Below, one piece after another: positions 8,128 through 16,469 of a stretch of DNA of 64,000 nt. Positions within the stretch are counted from its first letter, which is position 1, and each line of letters starts with the position of its first letter. Made by a program: the position numbers and the translations under genes. The notes beneath the pieces were generated by a model. The model was not told the DNA's origin. It did not search any database and saw only the letters and a program-made list of their open reading frames with translations. Source of the DNA: Zobellia roscoffensis (GTDB lineage Bacteria > Bacteroidota > Bacteroidia > Flavobacteriales > Flavobacteriaceae); the NCBI RefSeq assembly GCF_015330165.1, contig NZ_JADDXT010000002.1:4181646-4245645 (forward strand). Reading direction: 5' to 3'.

Positions 8128-9600
8128 TTGAAAAAGCACTTTAACACCCTTTCGATAGCTGTACTATTATTAGCTGGTTATGCCTGTTCTAACGATAGCA
8201 ATGCATACGAACCTGTACCAAAACCAGATACGGAATCCCCTACTCCAGACCCCGAACCTGAACCCGAGCCAGAACCTATTTTGGAACTAGATGCAATTCC
8301 CGCCTCTGCACAAAGAATTGGTGACGTCGCCAAAGGATATGAGTTTCTAATTTCAGGAGATTATATGAGCTCTGGTGTACCTTATGATGCATTCATACAG
8401 GGTTTTGGAGAAGATAATACAAACATATTGCAACGAAGTGGAGACAACGCTAATATTACCTACGAATATACTGCGGTTGATGCGGCAAATGGAGTTCGGA
8501 TAGTTTCACCCAATTGCATGTCCTGTCATGCCGGCCTAATTAATAATGAGTTTATTGTTGGCCTAGGAAGTCACGCCGCGGATTTTACCATTAACAGAGC
8601 GGTTAACATGGCTTTAGTTAGTAATGGCATTTCATTCCTTTATGGTGGACAGGAGAGTAACGAATGGGAAGCATTCGACCAATTTAGAAAAAGTATAGAG
8701 GCTATTGGAGAAAAAACACTAACAGAAACCCGTGGTGCTAATCCTGCTGATAAAATCACTAGGGTTTTAGCATCCCATAGAGATAAGAACTCATTAGAAT
8801 GGACAGATACGCCATACGTAAACGTGAGTGATGAGGTGATTCCTGCCGATGTACCTGCCTGGTGGTTATTGAAAAAGAAAAATGCCATGTTTTACCACGC
8901 TATAGGACGTAAAGATTTTTGTAAATCATTCATCGGTTCTAGTTTATTGACGTTGGATGATAAAACGAAAGCGGAAGAGATAGACCCCAAAATGCCCGAT
9001 GTACTAGCCTATATTTATAGTATAGAAGCACCGGAATACCCGTTTGAAATTGACACCGATTTAGCAGCTCAGGGTAAACCCATTTTTGAGGAAAACTGCG
9101 TAAAATGCCACGGCTCTTATGGAGAAACCGAAGAATACCCCAACCTCTTGGTATCCCTTACATCTATTGGAACAGATCCGGCCCTTTCTAATCTCTACAC
9201 GACACCTTCAACCGTAAATGACTATTTTTTAGATTGGTTTAATACAGGTTGGTTCGGAACTGGAACTGCCGGATTGGAGTTCAAAGCAGAAGGAGGATAT
9301 ATTGCCCCTCCGTTAGATGGTATTTGGGCAACTGCCCCGTATTTTCACAACGGCTCCGTAGCAACAATTGCAGAAGTGCTAAATAGCTCTGAACGTCCTA
9401 AATATTGGAGCCGAACCTTTAGTAGTACTGATTACGATAAAGAAAACTTAGGATGGAACTACACCGTGGAAACTAGTAAAGTAGACAAGAAAACCTATGA
9501 TACAACCATAAAAGGGTATGGAAATGGAGGACACACTTTTGGAGACGACCTAACCAGCGCCCAACGATTGGCACTGTTAGAATACCTAAAAACACTTTAG
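8128..9600 (+). CDS. Diheme cytochrome c lipoprotein
   Basis: The reading frame has TTG but no ATG at its beginning; the TTG at 8128 gives MKKHFNTLSIAVLLLAGYAC, a lipoprotein signal, and is preferred over the TTG at 8122. A Pro/Glu-rich linker (PDPEPEPEPEP) follows the lipidated Cys. Two CxxCH heme sites are visible, CMSCH in the N-terminal half and CVKCH about two-thirds along. The C-terminal block GIWATAPYFHNGSVATIAEVL is typical of diheme cytochromes related to cytochrome c peroxidase-like dehydrogenase partners. It probably carries electrons on the periplasmic side of a membrane. The partner enzyme is not evident nearby. Confidence 0.8.
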   Translation: MKKHFNTLSIAVLLLAGYACSNDSNAYEPVPKPDTESPTPDPEPEPEPEPILELDAIPASAQRIGDVAKGYEFLISGDYMSSGVPYDAFIQGFGEDNTNILQRSGDNANITYEYTAVDAANGVRIVSPNCMSCHAGLINNEFIVGLGSHAADFTINRAVNMALVSNGISFLYGGQESNEWEAFDQFRKSIEAIGEKTLTETRGANPADKITRVLASHRDKNSLEWTDTPYVNVSDEVIPADVPAWWLLKKKNAMFYHAIGRKDFCKSFIGSSLLTLDDKTKAEEIDPKMPDVLAYIYSIEAPEYPFEIDTDLAAQGKPIFEENCVKCHGSYGETEEYPNLLVSLTSIGTDPALSNLYTTPSTVNDYFLDWFNTGWFGTGTAGLEFKAEGGYIAPPLDGIWATAPYFHNGSVATIAEVLNSSERPKYWSRTFSSTDYDKENLGWNYTVETSKVDKKTYDTTIKGYGNGGHTFGDDLTSAQRLALLEYLKTL

Positions 9601-9625
9601 AAGTCTAAAACAATACAACAACAAA

Positions 9626-9657
9626 AACGCCCTTATCCTAATGGACAAGGGCGTTTT
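9626..9657. terminator. Terminator shared by convergent cytochrome and lipoprotein genes
   Basis: A 9-bp perfect outer stem (AACGCCCTT / AAGGGCGTT) plus an inner TCC/GGA pair closes a short loop and is followed by TTTT. A-runs on the left side allow function in both directions. It lies between two convergent stop codons. Confidence 0.8.
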
Positions 9658-9680
9658 ATATTTGTCTTATTGATAAAAGG

Positions 9681-10478
9681 TTACTCTTTTAAAGAAATTG
9701 TTTCAACGGTACTATCCGGATAAATAAGCGTAGCGGTATCATCACATGCACCATCTCCAAAATCTACAGATACTTCCAAACCGTTTTTAGTTAAGTCCAT
9801 TGTACCTTTGCCAATATACTCACATGCAAATTCTGTTTCTAAATCTGAAGTAATATCTACTTCATATGTATCATTCCCAGATTTAAGCACCCAATCACCA
9901 TCTATAGTAAACATGTTCTTTTCTTCTTCAAATACGAACCCAAAAGTTTTAGACCCTTTTTCGGATATTTTCTTATTATCTTCCAGAGTCAAGGTCATAT
10001 CAATAGTTACATCAAAAAGCACGGAACCACTCTCGCTTTGACTATATGTAAAAGCCCTTGTTCCATCTAAACCTATCCCTCCTACTTTTAAATCATCATA
10101 AATTACCGTGTAAGCAAATGAATCATTATCCGTACCATAAACTACACTTAAAGAACCGTTTAGTATTTCTCCGTTCTCTTCAGCGGAGCAATCATCAAAA
10201 CTAACCGTAAAACCAGTATCTGAATACTCAGCAACATAACAAGAGGCATCTTTAGCAGATTTACCCGACTCTTTATTGCTAAATAGACCCTGAACAATCA
10301 TATCTGCAGAACTAGATATCTCATCCGTCTCAAGAACCGTCTTAATTTCAGTTTGATCAACTTTTTGATTTTGTTGGTTATCTAGAATTTCATCAGCATC
10401 ATCGGAACAACTGAAAGCCAACAAGGCGGCAGAAACAACTAAAGAGTAAGGACTGATTTTGTTAAATAAGTAGCTCAT
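9681..10478 (-). CDS. Uncharacterised lipoprotein
   Basis: The frame is open from 10538, but the ATG at 10478 gives MSYLFNKISPYSLVVSAALLAFSC, a good lipoprotein signal. The mature protein is acidic and rich in beta-strand patterns (GSLSVVYGTDNDSFAYTVIYDDL, FDVTIDMTLTLEDNK, ANFE-like short repeats), with cysteines that could pair (ASCYVAEY, FDDCSAEE, EFACEYIG, DGACDD). No family is recognised. It is probably outer-membrane anchored. It is monocistronic and divergent from the GntR regulator gene. Confidence 0.7.
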   Translation of the reverse strand: MSYLFNKISPYSLVVSAALLAFSCSDDADEILDNQQNQKVDQTEIKTVLETDEISSSADMIVQGLFSNKESGKSAKDASCYVAEYSDTGFTVSFDDCSAEENGEILNGSLSVVYGTDNDSFAYTVIYDDLKVGGIGLDGTRAFTYSQSESGSVLFDVTIDMTLTLEDNKKISEKGSKTFGFVFEEEKNMFTIDGDWVLKSGNDTYEVDITSDLETEFACEYIGKGTMDLTKNGLEVSVDFGDGACDDTATLIYPDSTVETISLKE

Positions 10479-10628
10479 AATCAAATTTTTGGGTTTTGCT
10501 CTAAAACGTTCAACCCTGATTTTTAGTATTGTGCACACGTTTTTTCAGTTGAAATGCACTTTTCTTGGTTCAATGGAAATCAAATTAGCGCTAAAACATT
10601 ATTCATTATGATAAAAACCACCTTGCAG

Positions 10629-10642
10629 AATCGTATACGATT
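10629..10642. promoter_or_regulatory. Candidate operator of the GntR/FCD regulator
   Basis: AATCGTATACGATT is a perfect 14-bp palindrome with the GTA-TAC core expected for FadR-subfamily GntR operators. It ends 14 bases before the regulator's ATG at 10657 and abuts a -7-like TATATTTA at 10645-10652, so binding would block transcription. Autoregulation is inferred. Confidence 0.6.
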
Positions 10643-10644
10643 GT

Positions 10645-10652
10645 TATATTTA
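10645..10652 (+). promoter_or_regulatory. Candidate -7 promoter element of the GntR regulator
   Basis: TATATTTA matches TAnnTTTG at seven of eight positions. It lies directly beside the palindromic operator. Its closeness to the ATG at 10657 would imply a very short leader, or initiation at the second ATG (10663). Confidence 0.35.
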
Positions 10653-10656
10653 CCAT

Positions 10657-11289
10657 ATGGGAATGAGCATCATATTACGAGACAAGGTACGCGAGCATCT
10701 TTTGAGACAAATGCAAAAGGGAGATTTACAACCCGGACAAGGCATTAATCTTGCCGCATTATCCAGGAAACTAAAGGTAAGTGTCACTCCTATTCGTGAG
10801 GCTTTGACCCAATTACAACAATCTCATATTATAAGAGCCATACCCAACCGTGGATTTGTAATTGCCGCCGTAAACCCTGAAGAGGCTAAAAATCTTTACG
10901 AACTGGTTGCTCATTTAGAAGTTCTAGCGCTAGAAGAATCAATTTTTAATGAAGCAGCAATAGCAAAGCTCAAAAAGCAAAGCAACCATATTGCAAATGC
11001 AGAAGATGCTTTGGAACGGGTAAATGCATATATGGAATTTCATAGATTACTAACTTGTAACTATAAAAATTCCGTTTTTCAACAAATACTAAAAGACCTG
11101 AAGACACGTGTTTTCTTCTATGAACGCGCCTTTATGTCCAATGATTCTTTTCACTATAACTCCAACGATCAGCATAATGCTATAATTTCAGCTATTGAAG
11201 ATGATAATATTCCTTCTGCGGCATTGGTTCTTAAAATGAATTTAATGCTTGTAAAAAGCTACATAGAAAAGCAACTTGTGGTATTGTAG
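10657..11289 (+). CDS. GntR-family transcriptional regulator, FCD (FadR) subfamily
   Basis: Residues ~5-70 form a GntR winged helix: LRDKVREHLLRQMQKGDLQPG, then LSRKLKVSVTPIREALTQLQQSHII and PNRGFVIA (wing). Residues ~75-205 are the all-helical FCD effector domain, with candidate metal/ligand residues in YELVAHLEVLALEE, EFHRLL and DQHNAII. Such proteins sense small carboxylic acids or sugar acids. The palindrome just upstream suggests autorepression. No catabolic operon is adjacent, so its regulon is unclear. The start may be ATG 10657 or 10663. Confidence 0.9.
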   Translation: MGMSIILRDKVREHLLRQMQKGDLQPGQGINLAALSRKLKVSVTPIREALTQLQQSHIIRAIPNRGFVIAAVNPEEAKNLYELVAHLEVLALEESIFNEAAIAKLKKQSNHIANAEDALERVNAYMEFHRLLTCNYKNSVFQQILKDLKTRVFFYERAFMSNDSFHYNSNDQHNAIISAIEDDNIPSAALVLKMNLMLVKSYIEKQLVVL

Positions 11290-11296
11290 ATTCTTT

Positions 11297-11326
11297 AAGG
11301 AATGTCTTAATTCCTTTGTTTTTTTT
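11297..11326 (+). terminator. Terminator after the GntR gene
   Basis: AAGGAAT pairs with ATTCCTT around a six-base loop, followed after TG by a run of eight T, eight bases after the stop at 11289. Confidence 0.75.
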
Positions 11327-11559
11327 AATCATTTCCACACATCTTCAGCATTATTATCACGGTTATAAGTCAAACCGTTGAATACTTCTATGTAACTCAT
11401 TTTCAACCTGTAGGTAAACAAATCACAAAGTTTTTGTAAAATTATATTCGGTTTCAAAATACGGATTTACATTTGACCTGTATTTCGACTAAAAACCGAA
11501 AATAAAGACAACAATTTTAAACTAAGGGCGTTTTAACGATACCTAAAAAAATAGAAAAC

Positions 11560-11703
11560 ATGGGTTACTTATCTCCTCAAATAGAAGTTCTAGCCAAAAA
11601 GCGAAAACAAGAAGAAAAATCTTTAATCAAGAAAGAATACTCTTGCGGTATTTTTCAAGATTATGGTGATTTGAACGAGAAGGAAGAACTAGTCAGGAAC
11701 TAG
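11560..11703 (+). CDS. Small hypothetical protein (47 residues)
   Basis: An ATG-initiated frame encodes MGYLSPQIEVLAKKRKQE and a further 29 residues, strongly charged (many Lys and Glu) with one Cys (YSCGIFQDYGD). Its stop overlaps the end of the convergent HAD gene by four bases. A 230-base AT-rich leader precedes it. No family is recognised and no Shine-Dalgarno sequence is seen, so expression is uncertain. The charged composition and absence of alternative stops favour a real short gene over chance. Confidence 0.4.
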   Translation: MGYLSPQIEVLAKKRKQEEKSLIKKEYSCGIFQDYGDLNEKEELVRN

Positions 11704-12371
11704 TTGTTCAAAATTGTTTGGGCAACTTCTAGTATAGTTTTGTCTTCTATTTCCGGCGTTCCGTTCAAGGGATAAATGGCGTGGCCTTCACGTGCAACAA
11801 ATGCTGTTCGTAAACCCGCACGCTTGGCTCCTAAAATATCCCATCCATGAGCGGCTACCATCATGGTGTTTTCTGGTGATACGCTCATTTTGGCAAGAAC
11901 AGCTTTATATGGAGCCGCTTCCGGCTTATAACTAGCCACCTCTTCCACAGAAACGATAGCATCAAAATAAGAAGCGATACCCGCAAATTGCAGTTGTTCG
12001 TTCAGTAATTTTGCGTTGCTATTAGAAAGCGCTACGAGTTTGATTCCATCTCCCTTTAAGATTTTCAAACCTTCTTCTACGTCATCATGTGCAGGCAATT
12101 TTTTGATGTTTCCCAAAATAGAATCTAAAGCATCATCCGATAGATTTTTATCAAATTTTTGCATTGTCATTTTTAATGTAGCTTTCCCAATAACACTAAA
12201 ATCCTCATAATTACCAGTTAAAGTTTCAGTTAATGAATAGTGAAGTAATGTTCTAAACCACAAAGAGAAAGCATGTTCAGAATCTAACGATTCATTTATG
12301 GCGTCGGTCAATGGACCTAAGTTTAAAAGCGTTTCATTTATATCAAAAATAAGCAACTCGGGTTTCTTCAT
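11700..12371 (-). CDS. HAD-family hydrolase, haloacid dehalogenase type II-like
   Basis: The 223-residue protein has HAD motif I LIFDINETLL with Asp10 as nucleophile (DxNxT form usual for 2-haloacid dehalogenases), motif II VALSNSNAKLL, a Lys in ASYKPEAAPYKAVL (motif III) and motif IV-like MMVAAHGWDILGAKRAGLRTAFV. Helical cap residues lie between motifs I and II. It probably hydrolyses a 2-haloacid or related small substrate in the cytoplasm. The gene follows the emfourin gene after 24 bases, so it may be cotranscribed with the protease pair. Confidence 0.85.
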   Translation of the reverse strand: MKKPELLIFDINETLLNLGPLTDAINESLDSEHAFSLWFRTLLHYSLTETLTGNYEDFSVIGKATLKMTMQKFDKNLSDDALDSILGNIKKLPAHDDVEEGLKILKGDGIKLVALSNSNAKLLNEQLQFAGIASYFDAIVSVEEVASYKPEAAPYKAVLAKMSVSPENTMMVAAHGWDILGAKRAGLRTAFVAREGHAIYPLNGTPEIEDKTILEVAQTILNN

Positions 12372-12395
12372 TCTATCTTGTTTTTTGATTGCAGT

Positions 12396-12662
12396 TCAGT
12401 TGCCTCCTTTTTGAATATCAGTAATAAAACGCCTAATTTTATTAGGCAAATTAGATTCATTGAATTGCGATTCATAAACCCCTTTTTCATCAGTTAACTT
12501 TACTGTATACGTAAAACCGTCACGTAAATGACTGTGATCTTCTTGCTTGACACTTACAGCATCTCGCATCTCCTGTTCTTCGTTTTTATCTAGTTTTACC
12601 TCTCCCTCAAATCTCTTAGGAATGCCCATAAAACCACCTTCTATGTTAATATCGTATTTCAT
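12396..12662 (-). CDS. Emfourin-like protein inhibitor of the adjacent M4 protease
   Basis: The 88-residue protein has no signal peptide. It resembles emfourin (M4in), the small inhibitor encoded beside protealysin: an N-terminal GGFMGIPKRFEGEV stretch, a central helical KNEEQEMRDAV segment, and a FTYTVKLTDEKGVYESQFNESNLP strand region. Its start overlaps the stop of the M4 protease by one base, so the two are translationally coupled. By analogy it should block the protease inside the cell. Assignment rests on context plus size and residue pattern. Confidence 0.75.
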   Translation of the reverse strand: MKYDINIEGGFMGIPKRFEGEVKLDKNEEQEMRDAVSVKQEDHSHLRDGFTYTVKLTDEKGVYESQFNESNLPNKIRRFITDIQKGGN

Positions 12663-13678
12663 TATACAACGATTGGGGTTAAACCTACCTGCGAAAAGCT
12701 TACACTTATCGCTTCTACCGCTTTCTCAGATACTCTGCCTTCTGAAATTAAACGTTGTGCCGTACTCACTAAAGTTTCAACCATATCATTGAAATCTGCC
12801 GTACGCCAGAGTGCCTTTAGAGTCTCAAACCATATTAAAGCACAGTCATCAATACCAACTTCAAGACAGCAAAGGTAAAATGCTTTGTTAGGGATACCTG
12901 AATTGATATGCACACCTTGATTATCACCCATACCATTGAAATAGTTATCCATATGATCCGGCTGGGTATCAAAATCATTTGCCGTACCAGGTGCTTTCAT
13001 TGAGCGAATTGCCACTCCTGGAAATTCTTCGGTAACGACACTATCTCCTATAAGCCAATCTGCTTCTGAAATATCTTGTTTCAAGTATTTCTGCTTGATT
13101 ACCGTTCCAAAAACATCAGAAAAGTGTTCGTTAAGGGCCCCAGGCTGACTCTGGTATTCCAAATTAGCGAAAAACTGGGTTACACCGTGAGCCAATTCAT
13201 GAGCAACGACATCAATAGCACTAGCAAAATCCTTAAATTCCTTTCCATCACCATCACCATAAGTCATTTCATCACCATCCCAATACGCATTGTTATATGC
13301 CTCCCCATAATGTACATTGGAAATAATATCTAAGCCATTTCCATCAATGGAATTCAACCCAAAAGTATCTTGAAAATAATCCCGCACAAAACCCGAAGTA
13401 TCATATGCATTATTAACGGTTTCATCCTCCGTAGCATCTTGTCCTTCTTCTCTTGCCAACTCCAATCGCTGCTCAAATTGGTTTTTAGAATCGTATACGA
13501 AACGTTTCCCATTCCCCTCTGGTTGGTTACGCAACAAAAGATTGTTAAGACTACTACGTCTGCGCTCTGCAATTCTTCCTGTATCGTTCAAAGCTCTTTT
13601 ACAACTGCTATTACCGTGTTTAGCGAGTTTTTCAAGTAAGTATGGAGGGATGATATAACATTGGGCTTTTGTACACAT
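12662..13678 (-). CDS. Protealysin-like M4 family metalloprotease
   Basis: The 338-residue protein carries no signal peptide but starts with a short protealysin-type propeptide containing CYIIPPYLLEKLAKHG. The catalytic domain shows VVAHELAHGVTQFF with zinc ligands His160 and His164 and catalytic Glu161, third ligand Glu184 in GALNEHFSDVFG, and the HINSGIPNKAFYL block with the transition-state His. Length agrees with protealysin (about 340). It should be made as a cytoplasmic proenzyme that self-processes. The emfourin-like inhibitor gene follows with a one-base overlap, matching known protealysin operons. Confidence 0.92.
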   Translation of the reverse strand: MCTKAQCYIIPPYLLEKLAKHGNSSCKRALNDTGRIAERRRSSLNNLLLRNQPEGNGKRFVYDSKNQFEQRLELAREEGQDATEDETVNNAYDTSGFVRDYFQDTFGLNSIDGNGLDIISNVHYGEAYNNAYWDGDEMTYGDGDGKEFKDFASAIDVVAHELAHGVTQFFANLEYQSQPGALNEHFSDVFGTVIKQKYLKQDISEADWLIGDSVVTEEFPGVAIRSMKAPGTANDFDTQPDHMDNYFNGMGDNQGVHINSGIPNKAFYLCCLEVGIDDCALIWFETLKALWRTADFNDMVETLVSTAQRLISEGRVSEKAVEAISVSFSQVGLTPIVV

Positions 13679-13721
13679 AGGTTTAGGGTTTTAATTTCGT
13701 TCGTTTTTCTATAAAAAATAA

Positions 13722-14807
13722 CTACTCCTTAGGAAACAGACTTTTATCTAAGCCCGGAACCAAGTTCAGAGCATTCTTATAATATACTTTTTTCAACACG
13801 TCATCAGGTAAATTTAATCCATACATAGCCCAGAAAGCATGATATTTCTTGTAATAAGGAAAATACTCGTCATTGGTTTCCAATACTCTAAAGTAGGTTG
13901 GAAACTCCTCTGGTTTCCAGCTATCTTTTCCAAATAGAATCCGGTCTTGGTATTTTATAAAAAAGTCATGTGCATTCTGTGGCTGACGACCTAATTCAGC
14001 TATTACCGCAGCAATACCAACATACATATTAGGCATGTCATCTAAATAACTACTTAATTGCTTTAAATCATTTGCGTACCAACCCATATGGGCATTAATG
14101 AACTTTGTATTGGGATGTTTTTTAAACATGTTATGTTGCTCATCAATGATTTGTTGCCAAGGAGCAGGGTCCGTATCTGATCGCTTTCTACGTGAATGTG
14201 TTTTCAATTCCAACCAACGTTCATTATCCGAATTCATATCGTCCCAAAAAGATTTTGGGTCGGCAGAATGAATCAACACAGGAACACCTAATTCCCCACA
14301 TTTTTTCCAAATAAGATCTAAACGAGCATCATCTACCGCCAATCTTTCACCATTACTATCTATATTTCTTAGTCCTAAGCTTTTAAAAACCTTTAGACCC
14401 CGGGCCCCTTTTTTAATATCTGCTTCCAATTGAGCAACGGTCTTTTCAATCCACCCTGGTTTTCCAGTGCCATCAAAATCTACATTAGCAAAAACGACAA
14501 ATCTATTCGGATAATTTTCAGCGATATTATCTACACTTTCCGCTAATTTACTCCCAGAGCCTCCACTTAAGTTTACCATAATAGCTTCATTCATGGCATC
14601 CATATCTTTCAACAAACCTTTAAGGCTTCGCGCACTCATGTTTCTTTGATGACTATGAATATCTATAAAGGGATATTTCGCTTTTTTCACCTCATGTACC
14701 GGAACAACCAAGGTAGATTTTGGATTGTACTCTTCAAAGCCCATTTCTTGAGCTGCCAAAAAGTGGCTCGCTAATAGGAATAAGATCATATTAATTTTCA
14801 ATTTCAT
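13722..14807 (-). CDS. Exported amidohydrolase-family TIM-barrel protein
   Basis: A signal peptide (MILFLLASHFLAAQ) precedes an amidohydrolase-2-type barrel. Visible metal-site candidates are FIDIHSHQRN near residue 48, VPVLIHSADP, FINAHMGWYAND, and the terminal-strand Asp in RILFGKDSW. Members hydrolyse C-N or C-C bonds of cyclic or carboxylated substrates. Its start overlaps the end of the MocA-like gene by 17 bases, so it is the last gene of the molybdenum hydroxylase operon. It may act on the hydroxylated product in the periplasm (inference). Confidence 0.85.
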   Translation of the reverse strand: MKLKINMILFLLASHFLAAQEMGFEEYNPKSTLVVPVHEVKKAKYPFIDIHSHQRNMSARSLKGLLKDMDAMNEAIMVNLSGGSGSKLAESVDNIAENYPNRFVVFANVDFDGTGKPGWIEKTVAQLEADIKKGARGLKVFKSLGLRNIDSNGERLAVDDARLDLIWKKCGELGVPVLIHSADPKSFWDDMNSDNERWLELKTHSRRKRSDTDPAPWQQIIDEQHNMFKKHPNTKFINAHMGWYANDLKQLSSYLDDMPNMYVGIAAVIAELGRQPQNAHDFFIKYQDRILFGKDSWKPEEFPTYFRVLETNDEYFPYYKKYHAFWAMYGLNLPDDVLKKVYYKNALNLVPGLDKSLFPKE

Positions 14808-15405
14808 TTCTGGTTTTTAGTTGTTCATAATCGTTCTGAGTGTCAATATCTACTATACGGTGCGCAGCAGGTACTGTGATTACATTACGTTGTTCTTGTT
14901 CCAACAGATGCTTCGCTCCAAAATCCTCATTTAACTTTAAAAGAGCATCCGCATATGTTTTAGGGAAAATTGCAGGTACTCCGGACCGTTTTTTATAGGC
15001 TGATGCGATAATTTTATCCGGATTTTGTTCGGAGATAGCTATCAACTTATTCAAGTATTCTGGGTCGATTAATGGCTGGTCCGCCAACATAATCAGAATT
15101 CCTTGAAATTCTATATCAGCTTGAAGCAACCATTCTGTCCCAACGGTAACAGACGTTCCTAAACCAGATTGCCATGAAGTATTCTCAACAAAAACAACCT
15201 CTTCTTTTACATTTAATTTAATGAGGTCCGCATGAGCCCCTAGAACAACTACCACCTTTATAGCATTTGAAGATTTGGCGGTTTGAATTGCGTGCCCCAA
15301 TAACGTAGTGTTTTTCCAAGGAAGGAGTTGCTTTGGTTTCCCCATTCTTATGGAAGCTCCAGCTGCCAATATTATAAGGGCAATATGGTGCTGTTTTTTC
15401 TTCAT
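14791..15405 (-). CDS. mocA: Molybdenum cofactor nucleotidyltransferase (MocA-like)
   Basis: The 204-residue protein has the NTP-transferase signature LIILAAGASIRMGKPKQLLPW at residues ~10-31, with LxAGxSxRMGxxK contacting the nucleotide, plus a metal-site ILMLADQPLI. It should add CMP or GMP to molybdopterin so that hydroxylases of the xanthine dehydrogenase family receive the dinucleotide cofactor. It overlaps XdhC by one base upstream and the amidohydrolase by 17 bases downstream. This confirms a role in maturing the enzyme encoded by the first two operon genes. Confidence 0.88.
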   Translation of the reverse strand: MKKKQHHIALIILAAGASIRMGKPKQLLPWKNTTLLGHAIQTAKSSNAIKVVVVLGAHADLIKLNVKEEVVFVENTSWQSGLGTSVTVGTEWLLQADIEFQGILIMLADQPLIDPEYLNKLIAISEQNPDKIIASAYKKRSGVPAIFPKTYADALLKLNEDFGAKHLLEQEQRNVITVPAAHRIVDIDTQNDYEQLKTRNEIEN

Positions 15406-16415
15406 TAGGTGTGTATCCTTCCTTGTTTATTTTTGAGCATTATAGGCTCCTTATTTCTTGTTACCGAAAGTATTTCCGAAAGAATAGCCAATGCGATTTC
15501 CTGCGCAGTTTCCGCACCAATATCTAAACCGGCAGGACCATGAACAACATCAAAAAAAGTACCTGAAACTTCGGGGTAATGTTCCATGAATTCATTCAAT
15601 AATTTCTCTCTTCGCTGGGCAGGACCCAACAAACCTAAATACACAGGTTGTGATTTTTTTATAGCTAACAAATACTTTAGGTCACGAACATAACTATGTG
15701 TCATTAAAACGATTGCAGTTTGATTGTCTATTGAATTTATAGATAACATTTCTGGTTCTTCCGGCAGAAAAAGACTTGCTCCCGGAAAATCTTTAATGTT
15801 CTTTTCCTCTGCTGCTGCAGCTACAATAGTTACTTCCCAACCGGTTAAAGAGGCAAAAGAACACAACTGCACGGCATCGTGCTCTGCCCCTATTATTATC
15901 AACTTAAAACAAGGATTCATTTGCTGGTTAAATAATATTCTTTCCGTACTTAAAATAACATTAGGTCGCACTCCATAGTTCTTTTCACCAATGACAAAAA
16001 ACGAACCTAAGTCTGCATATGTTCCTTCCTCCTTGGTAAAGGAAGACCTAATCTCAAATTGCGCTCTACTTTTTAATATCTCATCAAAAGCATCAAGAAA
16101 AGCCGGGTTTGGAATAAAGGGTTCTATCAAAATATACAAAATACCTTCACAACCCAATCGATATCTACCATCATAAATCATCATTTTGGGCACATCATCA
16201 ATAAAAACGGTTTGCGCCTGTCTAACGATTTCTTTTTCTACACAACCGCCACTAACAGCTCCTACCCTTTTGCCATCCTCACGGATAAGCATGCGGACTC
16301 CCGGACGACGGTACGAAGAGCCCTCTAAAGCAACGACCGTCGCGAGGACGGTCTTTTGCTTCTTTTCTTTTCCGGCCTTATAGGCTCTTACTATGTTCTT
16401 TAGTTCATGTGTCAT
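15405..16415 (-). CDS. xdhC: XdhC/CoxI-family molybdenum hydroxylase maturation factor
   Basis: The N-terminal part has the XdhC signature ATVVALEGSSYRRPGVRMLI followed by GAVSGGCVEKEIV, where the Cys is thought to be needed for sulfuration of the cofactor. The C-terminal half contains a Rossmann-like domain (LIIIGAEHDAVQLCSFA) and the conserved GLLGPAQRREKLL and GPAGLDIGAETAQEIALAILSEIL blocks. Length of 336 fits. It lies between the Mo-subunit gene (54-base gap) and mocA and should load the sulfurated, nucleotide-extended cofactor. Confidence 0.92.
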   Translation of the reverse strand: MTHELKNIVRAYKAGKEKKQKTVLATVVALEGSSYRRPGVRMLIREDGKRVGAVSGGCVEKEIVRQAQTVFIDDVPKMMIYDGRYRLGCEGILYILIEPFIPNPAFLDAFDEILKSRAQFEIRSSFTKEEGTYADLGSFFVIGEKNYGVRPNVILSTERILFNQQMNPCFKLIIIGAEHDAVQLCSFASLTGWEVTIVAAAAEEKNIKDFPGASLFLPEEPEMLSINSIDNQTAIVLMTHSYVRDLKYLLAIKKSQPVYLGLLGPAQRREKLLNEFMEHYPEVSGTFFDVVHGPAGLDIGAETAQEIALAILSEILSVTRNKEPIMLKNKQGRIHT

Positions 16416-16469
16416 ACAAATCGTATTCCATTACAGAAACTGATTTTTTTTATATTGGAGGTTCATGTA

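Noticed and set aside
10554..10748. 64-residue frame before and across the GntR start
   Set aside because: It covers the operator and the true N-terminus in another frame and shows no protein pattern.
11329..11400. 23-residue minus-strand frame (MSYIEVFNGL...)
   Set aside because: Very short and its end abuts the GntR terminator; no paralog or conserved motif was seen.
13489..13500. AATCGTATACGA inside the M4 protease gene, like the GntR operator
   Set aside because: Only 12 of 14 bases match and it encodes conserved residues, so it is probably coincidence.
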